Assembly: GCA_029224185.1 (NCBI GenBank)
Contig: CM055196.1
Span: forward strand, 3,580,193 to 3,644,192
DNA from: Karalla daura
Taxonomy: Eukaryota; Chordata; Actinopteri; Chaetodontiformes; Leiognathidae
DNA: 64,000 nt
Direction of reading: 5' to 3'
This document shows, one piece after another, positions 43,001 to 55,478 of this stretch (position 1 is the first letter of the stretch; every line of letters begins with the position of its first letter). Made by a program: the position numbers and the translations under genes. The notes below the pieces were generated by a model. That model saw only the letters and a program-made list of their open reading frames with translations. It ran no database searches and was not told the origin of the DNA.

Positions 43001-45549
43001 GTAGCAAAGCCTTCAGACATAACTGTGCTGCAGAAGCGTTTGTGTTGCCTTTTTATCTATTCTCTCCCATATCTTTTTTTTTTTTAACGATGCTGTCCCA
43101 GCCTGTCCACACGCTCTTGATGCTTGAGCTTCAACCCTCTCTCAAAAAAACACGATGGGGAAAAACTCTAAAGTAGAAGTAAAAAGGCATTTTTGGTTGC
43201 TCTCTGTCCTTTATATCATGCTTTTTATTGTTCATGCTTTTTACGCCTCCTATTACCCATGCATTGAAGACAATCCCATTGAATATGCGGGAAAATGAGC
43301 GCTTGACTTTTCACCCTAGACGCAGAATATATGCATCAGGATATCAGTAGTGCTCGGAGGCCCAGATTTTTCCAGAACTGACTGGCGCCATGGGGAATGT
43401 TGAGCCACCCAAGTGCATAAACAGGCACTCGTATGCAAACACTGACATAATGGAGAGGTAATATGTCTGTCAGTACAACATTTGAAGTAATTATAGAAAC
43501 CACTATAAAGACTTAGTTACTGCAGAGGATATTCAGAGTTTTGGTTCAACGATGACGCTTTTCATCGACTTTTGTTCATGTTTCACCACCACCTGCGTCT
43601 CACTGGTTAATAACTCTCCAACACAGGTTTTCAGGTGAGTAGGTGGAAGGAGGGAGTCAGATATCCACCCTAGCCTGGGAGACAGACACAACGGAGCAGA
43701 AATGGATAACAAGCGAAATGCAAGGGATAAATGAGAGTAGCACTGCCAGACCCTGACACTTTGTTTATGACACGTCCGACTAAGGAGCGAGCCCATCCAA
43801 AATTACAGAGCGATGTTAGTATTACAGTGCTATTATTACGGTCTTAACACTTTTCCTGAGAAACATTCAATAGCAGCTGCGATGACAGGCGGTAGACAGA
43901 CGTACAAGCTTGTGTGCAAAACAGCAAATGGTGCTCCAATGGGCTATTCTGCTTCTCTTTCTTCCACACGTGGACAGAGCTGCATGCAATATCGAGGATA
44001 TTACAGCATACAAGATTGTTCTTTGTGCAACATTTTACTTTCTGTACTTCTGCACTTCATTTGACACTTGAGCATCTATTCTGATGGGGTCAGAGTCAGT
44101 TTTATTTATGACAGTTCTATTTTTAGAAGCTAGTTAAACCCAGCTCTTACTCATATTCATCCAGAAATGTATCTGAGCTTATCCTCAGCTGAAAAGGACC
44201 ATCTGCGAATGAACATCCTTTGTTGTTCCCATCATTATACGCAACACAGACTTCATGAATCAGCTTTCCAATGCCAGCTCCCTCCTCCTACATTCATTTA
44301 TTACTCTGTGAGCACCTTCTGATGTTCATATGTGAGCGCAGCTCTGCTTTCACAAAGGCCCTGGCCTCGGATAGTTGTTTTATTTATATGACAGTTCTGA
44401 GGCTTTATTTTTGAGCAACAGTCTAACATCCTTGCATGTGTGCTTTCTGGTGCGCTGCCAGGCCCTGCACCTGTTTGCTTTTTTTTTTGCTTTTTTTTTT
44501 TTCTCGCCAACATGAAACACTGAGCTGCAGACTGTCAGAGTGAAATGTAGCTGACTCGCTGAAGACTTTGAAACCGGGGTAAACGAATATCTGCCCGAGT
44601 TACTCAAACCCGACCAGCCGATGTCAGTGTGAGCTCACAGAGTCCGACTCCTCTTTGAAGCCCGGAAACGTGATGCTGAGCTTTGCAGAACTTTCCGTCC
44701 CTAAGTCATCCCGCTGTTTACCACGCAGCCCCCTCCCCCCCGGTTTGCCGCATGTGCGCGGCTGTATTTTCGATGTGGCAATTCTACATATGCCCAGAGG
44801 ATGAGCCTGTGTTTGCGCGATGAGATCGAGCCCGGTGATATCATGCGCTGGGCTCCCGTACACGGGACTGGAGAGGGTGAGATCAGTGTCTGTGAGAGGG
44901 GTCTGAGTGTCGGAGTGTGAAGATGGTCTCCAGATGGCTGCTTGCTGGAGATTTATGGGTGAACAGTGGCTTTCTAATGTGAACGCGTGGGATGAGGAGT
45001 AGATGTGTGACCTCAGTGCTGCTGTCTCCATCCAGCAGGTCTATATTGGATGGTTTCTGCTGGAGCCTTTGTGACTGCCTGCCCCTGAACTCCTTCTAGG
45101 GGACACTGAGGAGCAAGAAAAGAGTCGCTCCTGGCATCTATTAAGAATTCCAGTGAGAAATAAATCCTCCTTATTCCACAGCCTCACGGTGCATATTGGG
45201 TGTGAATTTTACAGCAATACTGTTTTGCCTGAGTCCTGGTTCTTCTGTCCCAATAAGGCAAACGTATACCGTCACCTTTCCTTGTGCTTTCTCTCCTGCA
45301 GGGGGAGCAGTTTTTGATTGCTCTGCGGACAACCTATTGGTCTTTATCATCAAAAGATTGAGCGCAGAGGCTAATTGGTTTCTCACAGGCCTTTGTCCAC
45401 GCTCTGTGGGATGTTCCGTATGGGTGGGGTGTGTTCGGCCCAGTCGGAGTGCCACTTCTGAAGGGGAGCATGGAGGAGGAGAGAAGGAGGGGGAAACAGC
45501 CTTGATGAGATTAAGCGCTTCAAGATGTTCGCATGTTGGTTTGGAGCCC

Positions 45550-45597
45550 AGAGAGTGAGAGAGAGACGGAGGGAGAGAGAGGGAGAGAGGGAGAGGG
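45550..45597 (+). repeat. GAGA/GGGA purine repeat
   Basis: Alternating GAGAGA and GGGAGA units, purine-only for most of its length. Confidence 0.8.
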
Positions 45598-47727
45598 CCA
45601 CTCGTGCCACTGCGTTGTCACATCCTGTTGTTTGTAGTGGTGTAACAGCCTCTCCCAGCCTCATCCCCCCCCTCACACTTATGCAGAATGTGCACTATAT
45701 GCAACAGCAGCAGTGTCCTTGCTGGTCCGTCAGCAGTAAATCTCTGCCTCCAGAAACGGGATCAAAGACAGAAAGTTACGAGGAGGCATTGGAAGAGATG
45801 ATCTTGACAACTGCTGGAGCCAAAAGCGACTCTTTATGGGAAGTGGAACGTGGAGGACGTGTTGTAGAAATCGAGTGGAAAATTACTCTTGCTGGGTGCC
45901 AGGGGTCTTCTTCACCATCCCAAGGCAGTGGGTTACCTGCTCCAAAGGCCCTTCAAAGTTTCCATGTCATATTATGACATGGCAGGACTTTGAAATCCAT
46001 TCATGGTTTCAAAGCAACAAGCTACTGTCCAAAATAAATGCGGTCGGGTTAGTTAATTTTAGGCACGCAAAAGCAGCGGACTGCACACAGACAGACAGCG
46101 CCTAGGGCCAGGCCCAGTGCTCTGATTTCCAAACTGCCAAGGTTTTGTGAAAGAAAAAAAAGCATTTGTGCATTTGGTTTCACTGTTATGAGGTTCATTC
46201 CCCTTTTTTTGTTCCAGTAAAAAGGAAAAAAAGGGTGGAAAGCATCTAAAATGAATTCTTGTGCTCGGGGACTAACATTATTGCATGCTGAGAGTGAAAA
46301 TGACTTGATCAGACACACACTCGCTCTCACACACTGCGAGCGGTAGGCCAGGAAAACATCTACTGCACAGCTGAGAGAGTGCTGGGGGGGGAGAGGAGAA
46401 TCACTGTATGGGTTTGGCTGAGGGAGTGTGCATATTATGTATACGTCTCTTTACTGTCATCTCTCTAATTTCATTGGACCGGTTGTCTTACTTCAACTGG
46501 CTGAGCGTAAACTTCCAAACTAAACTTCTGTCACCGAGGGATACGGTGCAGTGCTCTGGTTTTCATCTCCGCAGTTTATCTGTTGTTTTCCTCCACCTCG
46601 CAAACAGGATGAATGGGGAGGCTGAACTCGGTTGAACCTGCGCTGAATGACGGCAACAAGGACAGCGAGTTTCTCATGATTGTTCGCGCAATTATCCATG
46701 TAAAAGTCAAGGCTAAATCCACCCACTTGGTCATCATCATTATCAACAATTTGACCGTACAGTACCTCCATGCACGCACAAGCCGTCGCAATCAAATGAT
46801 AAATTGGAGATACTTTCACCGCAAAACTGATCATAGCCAGTCTGAAACTGTGAGACTTCTGCAGTCGCATATATATCTGTGAAGGGCAGCTCATATTAAT
46901 GATGGTTTAATGGTGTCCTGCTAATCAAAATCATCACTGCCTCTGCTGCGGTCGTCCATTACTCAGAACCTCTGGAGGGGCTCAGACTAATGACTCATGG
47001 TGCACATGGTGAGCGTTGCATAACAAGTCAATTATACAGCCCTGATATAAAAGTAATAATATCCATTATTAATTTGTCATACAGCATGCACGCGCACTCC
47101 CACAAAATCTGCATTAAGAGAGCGAACTTTCAGTCAATATGTCAAAGTGAACTCATTCTTTGAACCGGATTGACAAGCCAAACAATTCGCATTACAACTC
47201 TTTCATTCGACGCGAGTGACGCCATCAGAGTTTAAGCGACATTCACATGTGAGATCGGTTGAGCTCACTTTTCAACTATCGCACAGTATATCGGGTTGGA
47301 TGTCATGAAAAACGATGTGCCGTTAACAGCAGGAAAGCATTAATTTGCGGTGAGTCATTTTCTGTGCGTCCGTGTGTGTGTGTGTGTGCGTCTGTGTTCA
47401 GTGAGAGACAAGCATCATCACAGCACAGGGGGATTGGAGGCTGCAATAAAACTGGCTCCCATAACTCAGTCAGCATTGGGGTCAACAGCTTCTCATGATC
47501 TTATTTTGAAAGAAGTCAAGGCTGGCTGTTTGTTTACACTCCCGCCAGCCTTAAGGCAATGGCATGGAGACTCATGATGCCCATCTATAGTGTTCAGAGA
47601 ATCTTATCTGACACATCAGCTAGCTATGTCTCCATCGAGGCCCATGCATATGTATCTACATCCGGCTTCATCTACCTAGTAGGTGCATAGATTAATGTGT
47701 GGAATTTGGTCTGATCTTGGCAAGCTA

Positions 47728-48340
47728 AGGCCCATTTATGCTTTATGGACATCGATTCTACGTACATGCCTGGTGTTTGGACTTGCATAGGGCATAAATA
47801 CTCCTATACACACTTTGCGTTGGAGTCGTGGTTCAGTGATTTATCCAATGGGAGGCAGCACTGAGTCCAGGGTTCGCTTCTGGTGCAAGGTCGGTTTTGC
47901 CCACAAACAAACACAGTGACGGTGGGAAGAGATCGCGCACACTCTCTAAACGAGATCCAAACAAAGGTCTGTGAGGCATGTTTTCGTTCCTTTCCGACTA
48001 CATGCGAGCTATACCCCTCTACAGCACCCTAATGATCGATTTCATGCCGTCTCCGTCCGTATCAATGCATCCGCAAGCTCATGGAGATCAGGTTACCCAT
48101 GTTACCCATGAAATCTACACATCTGGACGGACGAAGACGGAGGAAATGCCATCATGCATTGACACATATTGTAGACATCCATTGTCCCCAAGTTTGTTTG
48201 TGAGCGAAACCGACCTCGGACTGTCAGTGAACTCTGAACTCAGTGCTGCCTTCCCTTAACCACCACTCCAACACGTACAGGAGTATTTATGCTCTACTGA
48301 ATCAGCTCTACGTGCACTGACTTACGTAGAGCATGAACAC
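47728..48340. mobile_element. non-autonomous DNA transposon (MITE-like) with imperfect terminal inverted repeats
   Basis: The left arm contains TTTATGCT...TACGTA...GCATAAATACTCCT...GTTGGAGTCGTGGTT (about 47735-47833). The same order, inverted, occurs at 48258-48335 as AACCACCACTCCAAC...AGGAGTATTTATGC...TACGTAGAGCATGAA. The interior has no transposase. Boundaries are uncertain by some bases and no target-site duplication was identified. Superfamily not assigned. Confidence 0.7.
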
Positions 48341-49167
48341 AGACACAACAGACATAAAGAATTTGTCAGGTATTGGCAGGATAGGTTTTTAATTTATAAG
48401 GATCTCTTCAGTGTTCATTTATGTACACTGGCTCCATATAAGAACATTCACCGGAGCTCGAAGTGGATTTGGACATCATTTTTTGTGTGAGTGTACAAAT
48501 TGCACACTTTATTGAAAAGATTTAAACATCAAATTGAATACAATAAAAGTGAAAAACAGCAAAACCTGTTGATCCGCAAAGAAACGTTTGAATTCTTCAC
48601 GGGATTGCTCCCAGATGTTTTTGGGACAAAAATAAACTCAAAAAAGAAAAAAAAATGCAGACCAGCAAAACACAATCTCCTTCAAAATTGAAATGTTGCA
48701 GAAAAATGTCCAAACATTATCAAGCTTGCTGTTTATTCACCAGTCCAAATATTTTGCTCGACGTCCTCCACATCTGTCCCCAGCCCTGTCTGCTGGGCCC
48801 GGCTGCAGGGCTGCGAGGATGTGCAGATTAAAGGGCCCATTAGAGCCTCGGTGACACCCTATCCTATATCAGAGGGCAGAGCAGGGAGCCGACCCGGCTA
48901 TGGTCCCGTGTAATCCTAGTTGACGACGTAAACAGTTTGAAATATCTGGGCGCCCGGAGCGCAGGCCCGGGACAAAAGACATCATTATGTTGCGTGGAGG
49001 AATGCCTCTCAGGGTCATTATTTGTGATATGAGGGCCGCTGAGCTACAGTATCACAGGCACTCTCTGTAATTTCATATGGGAGTTTGGGCCATTTTTCTC
49101 TCTCTCATTATCTCCGTGGCGTTGGCAATGAAGGACTCTGTGTGCCGACAGTGCTCCTTTTAAACAC

Positions 49168-49190
49168 GCTCTCTCTCTCTCTCTCTCTCT
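49168..49190 (+). repeat. (CT)n microsatellite
   Basis: About 11 dinucleotide units. Confidence 0.9.
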
Positions 49191-49542
49191 TACAATGTTG
49201 CTGCCTGTCACTGATTCAAACCTGATTAACAGTAATGGCTTTCTGCGCTTATCACATCAGTATGCTGCAAGAACGCCACGGCATGGGCTAATATCTGCTC
49301 CAGGGGCATGAATAAAAGTGATTCTCTTTTCTTTTTCTTTTTTTAATCTGAGTTTGAGATGGACTGCTTGCGAGCTTTAGGCGCTGGGAATAATGGCAAT
49401 CACAATAGACACAATATTATCTGCTGCAACCTATTTTTCACTGGGAGCCAGAAATTACCATAGTGGAAAATGGCATGCTGTAGCGTTCAGTCAGAGCTCC
49501 GCATTACGAGACGGGACTGAGCTGAGATGTGCAACGTTTTTC

Positions 49543-49577
49543 ATCTTCTTCTTCTTCTTCTTCTTCTTCTTCTTCTT
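49543..49577 (+). repeat. (TTC)n microsatellite
   Basis: About 11 trinucleotide units; gives a poly-Phe/poly-Leu artefact ORF. Confidence 0.95.
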
Positions 49578-52500
49578 TTTTCAACCGGCCTTCACGTTAA
49601 ATCACCTCACACAGTCCATGTAGGTTGGACCTGGCAGACTTTTTTTTCTTTTTTTTGCCCCCACGCGAAATTTAAATGTAATTTCATTGCAATTGACGGA
49701 AAATATGTGGCGTCTGCTTGTGGTATTGTGGTATTTCGGAGCACTCAGCCCTTGTTTAGCGTCTGTCATCTCTCGGCCTCTCGTAGCGTGCGCTGGCAGA
49801 CGAGACTGCACTGAGGAACCCCCCCCCCCCCACCCCCCCACCCCCGTCCTGTTGTCCTCGGCTTGTTTCAGAAAATCACCGTGGAACTCCGACTTGTCAT
49901 AAAAGATTTGGCCCTTTCACAGTTAAGACGTCTTAAACGAACGCAAAGGCCTCCCGTTACGTGCGTCTTGTTAAATCGAGACTGATGTCTCAGGCTTGAT
50001 CTCATTTTCGGGGTCTCGAGTTGCAGGGGTCACATTTTTTTCCTCCTCCTCCTCCTGCAGATACGCTGCCGCATGTCTGAGATCTGTCATCATGCTCCGT
50101 GACAGCCGAGAGCGTAGCATTTGCCATGTCTTTCCCTTTGATCTTGAAGCTACAAATTTCAATGGTGTTATGGTATGTTCCGTTCGATCACAGCCACGAG
50201 AATCCGAGCCAAGAATCAAAAGTATGGCACATGCAACGTATTATGCATTTAGTCAGGAAACGGCTGAACGTTATTGCTCCATGTGCTTCATCCCACTTGT
50301 TTGTCTCTGATGACACTCGTCTCTGTTCTTCTCATTCGTGTAATAACATTATTACCAGTGTGAAATCTGTTGGTTTTCTCTGATCTATAATGGCACATAA
50401 TACCCCCAGACCACTTTATATCGACAAATTGCAGCTCAAGAGCGGCCTCCTACACGTCAATCCGGTCTGCTTTGGTCCGAGCTCAAAAGCACCATATGAA
50501 AATGCGGCTCTGAGCGCTACTGCTGGAGCACAGAGAGCAGCATCTGTCAGCTAAATGTGCTGGTAGTGTGCAAGACTAAGTCAGAGGAACAGCAAAGGCA
50601 TCGGAGTGTGGGAGCTGTGATAGAGACGAGCAATAGTTGGAGAGGAGTGTTGGCAGAGGCAAGAGGGGGAAGACATTTGTATGCAAGGCAAAACTTTTGC
50701 ACATTAGCATTCAGTGACTAGTCACTCTCCACTGTGGGTTCCCCCCCCTATAAATCAAACAGAATGTTTACAGCGTAGGAGTGCAACACTCTGGCAAAAG
50801 CCCACTCCGGGTGCCTCACATTTGATTTTGATTTCATGTGCAAAGCCGGCAGTCTGGGCTGCCTCTTTATGCTAATGACATTCAGGAGAACATCTTGATA
50901 AGAACTGACGCGGCCGATAATTGACATCAGAGAGACAATAAAAATCTCTTTTATCGGGAACATCTTCCGGTAATTCATACAATTCAATCAAGTGATTTTC
51001 CCCCCAAGATTTCTCTCAAACAGAGAAGGCTGGCTACTTTTTGTTGATGTCAGCCCATTTAAAAAGGTCAAAAAGGATGCTGCTGTTCCTCACACAGAGA
51101 TTGCCGTTTGTTCAGAAACAGTGAATGAAGACATTCAATAGATTTTTGATTGGAGAGTTGTAACAGAAGAATGTTGTAAAGCTAGCTGGCAGTAGGTGCT
51201 GTATGGTGAATGCCCGAATACTTAAAACAAGTGCTGTTTAAGGGAAAAAGCTACCGCTGTTTGCATTGAAAAGGTCACCTCGTTAGCAGATGATTACTAT
51301 CTATTACCACATTTATTATGTACCTATTTAAACTGAACACTTGGTGAAATGGTGGAAACAAAACTTTGTTTCTATAAGTTCTCTGAGTGCAGTGTTTGGC
51401 GAAAATATTGTATGTATAGCTCTGAATAAATCTATGAAATAGTTAATAAAAGCAGAGAAATGGGCAAAAATGCAATCTGTTGATAATACATATTTGTCAG
51501 TGGTATTGATGATATCTCTTCTTTGTTCGGATTTCCAATCCTGATTTCCAATCCTGATCCTAGTTCTAAACAGCCAAAAAGAGTGCAAAACCCCTGTGTG
51601 CAAAACATGTCGGACCTTCAAAGGGGCTTCTGCCCTTTTCATGAAAGACACTTTTATTGGTCTGAGTGGGAAATAGGATTAAAAAAGGATTAAATATTAA
51701 GCTTGATTTTCCTCATTTTAGTAAGCAGTCAATGGGAGGCATTCATGAAAACGCTGTATTATCTGCTCCGTCTCGCCGTCCGCGTCGTCTGCACAGGCCT
51801 GCCTCCCGTCCAAACATCTGCCAAACTGCAGCCGGGCCAAGAGGCTCGTGACCGGCGAGCGTGTAATCCTGTCCGTCTGTCTGTCTTCTTGGGACGTGAC
51901 ATCCAAGAGCGCGCGGCCGTTGAACGTCGGCGAGGGGCCTCCCCCGGTGTGCACTTCGGCCGAGGAGAGCGGGAGGCCGAGAGCGGGAGGGGAGGGACCC
52001 GAGCTGACGTTCAGAGGATCCCTGGCCCCCGCCGCTCCCCTTCACTCCTCTGCAGAAGGCATTAAGCCGCATCAGCTGCGCTCCTCATCATCCGACTCTC
52101 AGGCCCTGGACCAAATGTTACACATCCGAAGCGACTGGGACCCATGTATAAACATGCGCTCCTATAAACTGACACGCCGGTTTACACGGACGTGCAACAA
52201 CAGCCAGACACACACAACCTGTCTTTCTTGGCACGGCGTCGTTTTTTTCTCCGCCGCCTCTTTTTTCCTCCGCTCACACGTGCACGCTCGGCTGCAGCTC
52301 TGAGGACTCGCAGCCCGCTCAGGTTGCCCGGGGAATGCTTCGAAGAACTGCGCGTTCATTAAGGAAAAAATGAATGCATTTATGGGATGCAGGTGAGAGA
52401 TGCGCAAACTAAGTGTAATCAGTCCGCCGGGTCTCATTAAAGTAATCACTGACATGGTTTACAATACGAGGTGTTGCCACAGGCGGCCTGCTGCTGCTCC

Positions 52501-54717
52501 TGATGTCAGATATTCCTCTTCTTCATCATGCTCTCACAGCCATTGTGTTTTACTCCGCTTATTTACGAAGTAAGGCAGTTTTATTGAGTCTTTGTTGAGG
52601 GATCGAGAGGAGGGCGCACTAAAATCCCTTCAAGTCGACATCCAAGAAAAGCATCATGTCTGGCTGCATCTACTGTGCTGTTTGAGGGCTACTCTGAAGC
52701 AACGGCAGGGTTTACTGCAGCGCAGGGTCTCGGCGCTTCACGGAACGGCTCTCAGCTAAGTGTCCTTTGTCCCCAAAGTGTCATTTTCTGCAGCTCTTAA
52801 AGCTCACAGACGGAGCCAGACTGAGCTCCAATGCCCACTGGAGTTTGGAATCCACCAGTTGCCAGTCGGCCGGGTTGGAGGCCGAGGTTGGGGAATAGAG
52901 GTTTTCAGCCTGCGGAGATGTCGACTCATCCGTGGAAAGACCTTGCTGCGGGTAATTTCATTATGCAGATGAGGAGGAAAGCTCCTGTGCCGGTGACCTT
53001 GCTGAAACACACACTGACAGTGTGAGCTTGGCCGGACTCCTGACAGTACAGTGCCCATGTGCGAGCTGGTTATCTGTACAGCTCCAGCACCACCTACAGT
53101 GGTCTCCGATTGGCTGCAGTTACCCCCTTTTCTTTGGGGGTAACAGGAAAGCATGGCACTCTGACAGAAGCCACAGCATTCCTCTCACAGTGCCTATGTC
53201 TGTATAGCATAAACAGATGGGAGAGTTTGGCTGGGCTGCGCCCCCGGCTTAACTTCTTTTGACTTGAGGGTCTATTGTTTTTATTTATGGCGGCCTGCTG
53301 CTGCCGCGCTGGCATGTTCATCCCTGCCCGGGATTTGGTGCCTAATCAAAAAGAATTGGACGTTACCGAGCCCATTGCTAATGATAACAAAAATTAAAGT
53401 GGACATTTTATATAACAGGTTTCACACAAAGTGTTGAATGGCGCACAATGGAAACTGCTCATTCTGTGGATGATTCATTGGCATTCTGCTCTTTTAAGCT
53501 GATTTTTATTGTCCTCTTTTCTTTTCTGTCCTCGTGCCATCAATAACCACCATCCTCCCTCGTGCTCATTAGGCTTTGGACCGTTTCTGCTGCTGGGAAA
53601 TGTGAGCACTGATCTATTTGAGTTTCACTTTGTGCATTAATAATTCACACTGCACACATTTCTGGCCCATTTATCAGTTCAGGTGGCTAGTGGTGTGTGG
53701 GAGAAAGAAGGTGAAAGAGCTTAGCTATCGCCTCACCCGCTCCAGTTTGGTTTCACTCTACCGGCAAATGACTTGAATCTTGCTCAGTGCTCGTGACTAA
53801 AAAGAGAAGAAAACGCCGGGGCTCCTTTCCTTGCCGAAGATCAAGACTTTCCCCTTCTGCTTGGAGTTGTGAGAGGCAGCAGTGCGCCTTCCGCTGCAGG
53901 GGGGCACCGGGATTCAAAGCCAGGCGCAGAGCGGGCTGACGGACTCTCAGATGGTACTGAAACGCCGGAGAAGTGTGAGTTATACGTTCCACCGGTTAAG
54001 GCGAATGCATCCCGACGGTAGAGGCTTCAGCTTGATGACCCGCTGGATTCACCTCACGGCGAACGAGGCCTCTCGGCGCACAATTTAATTGCTTTTTAGA
54101 TTGGAAATGTTGTTTTCTGCGCACCGTTGAACAGGGAGGATGTATGCATGCACCTCCGTGTTCATTTCCAAGGATCGGATTCAGAGTAATCTTCTAAACA
54201 TCACGCGGCCAGTGCGCCGTACGGCTTCCTACCCCTAATGAACCTGCCACCAGGACTGACTAGCTGACGGCCGCATGAAAAGGAGGACGACAAATTCTAT
54301 TAATGGAAATGCCTTTGGCTCCTGTTCGATGGAGACATTCTGCTACCACCTCCACTTGGCCTGTCCGTCACTATTGCGCCCTCCGCGGCTGAACTGTCAA
54401 CTCTGCAGAGAAAAGTCGTTCGTGGGTGATGGTTAATCGCTGAGTAAGCTGCCGCTGATCTCTCCTATTGGATGACATTCACAGAGACGCGAGATGTAGA
54501 TCACACGACGGGTTGTAGCAGTCAAACAAGCTTCTCCGAGAGCGACAAATGCAGTGAACGTGGACAACCCCAATGCTTCAGCATCACTAATGGCCATTTG
54601 AAGGTAGCTCCATCCGTCTCCCTGCCTGATTTGTACCGAGCGGTATCACAGAGGCCTGCTGGTGCCTGTTTCCACCTCACATAGAGTGAAGGTAGCCAAC
54701 GGACAGAGGTTTGACCC

Positions 54718-54730
54718 GGGAGTCGAACCC
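54718..54730 (-). other. tRNA-like B box (possible SINE remnant)
   Basis: On the minus strand GGGTTCGACTCCC is a perfect Pol III B box. No convincing A box or acceptor stem pairs with it, so a tRNA gene is not supported. Confidence 0.35.
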
Positions 54731-55437
54731 AGGCTAGCTCCAGTAATGAAGCAATAACTGTAGACACCCACGCTGAAATGCACAGCAACAGAAATGAACA
54801 CTTCATGGCCTGGCACGAAAAATAACTTTGATCTTTACAGCTCATTTCCCCACATATGAAAAGTGGTAAAAGCCATTCAATCCTTCCATCCGATACGCCT
54901 TGAGGTCGTAAATAATCGTAAGTGAAAAGTCACAATTTAGGTGACAACTACTTCCTATTTTTGGATTAGCTTGGAGGTGTGTTAAATGGCGATAACCGGC
55001 GCCAGCTACAGGTTTCACCGTGGCCCTTCAGAAAATGCCAGTGTGATGTCACACAGAGGCAGCATCCATTATTGCACAGCCTTGAGACAACCGGAGTGCA
55101 TTTCTTTTGCCGAGTCGTTGGCCATTACACGCTGCTTCATGTGTTTTCGTGTTTGATATTCTGCTGAACGTCAGTTCCACCAAAACACCCGCAAAGCAGA
55201 ATAAGCTGCTCGGCTTTGGGCAAAGCCATACTTAAGAGTGCCTGCATTAAGCATCACTCTCTGTCGCTAACCGCACTCACGTTTCGTTTTCGTGTTTTTT
55301 TCCAGGCAGAAGTGATTCAGCCCCCAGACGTGGCTCTGAAACTGTAATTATCTAACAGCCGGAGCACTGTCCCTGTAATTCCTTCAAACTGACATTCAGG
55401 GAGGTCCTCCGCTGTCACACCCCCCTCTCCCAGAACC

Positions 55438-55442
<5 letters not shown>

Positions 55443-55476
<34 letters not shown>
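55443..55476 (+). repeat. (CA)n microsatellite
   Basis: About 17 dinucleotide units. Confidence 0.97.

Positions 55477-55478
<2 letters not shown>

Larger units (their letters stand above)
35850..47727. other. intergenic, no gene recognised
   Basis: Contains a TGTTCTGCTC-type minisatellite (36966-37016), a GAA run (about 37723-37744), T-rich tracts and a GAGAGG run (45550-45597). ORFs up to 156 aa (39644-40114, +) show no domain. Confidence 0.55.
48341..55442. other. intergenic, no gene recognised
   Basis: Contains CT (49168-49190) and TTC (49543-49577) microsatellites, a GC-rich patch (about 51770-52060) and a tRNA-like B box on the minus strand (54718-54730). No exon supported. Confidence 0.55.

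Noticed and set aside
54691..54790. tRNA gene on the minus strand
   Set aside because: B box present, but no acceptor stem, anticodon arm or A box could be drawn.
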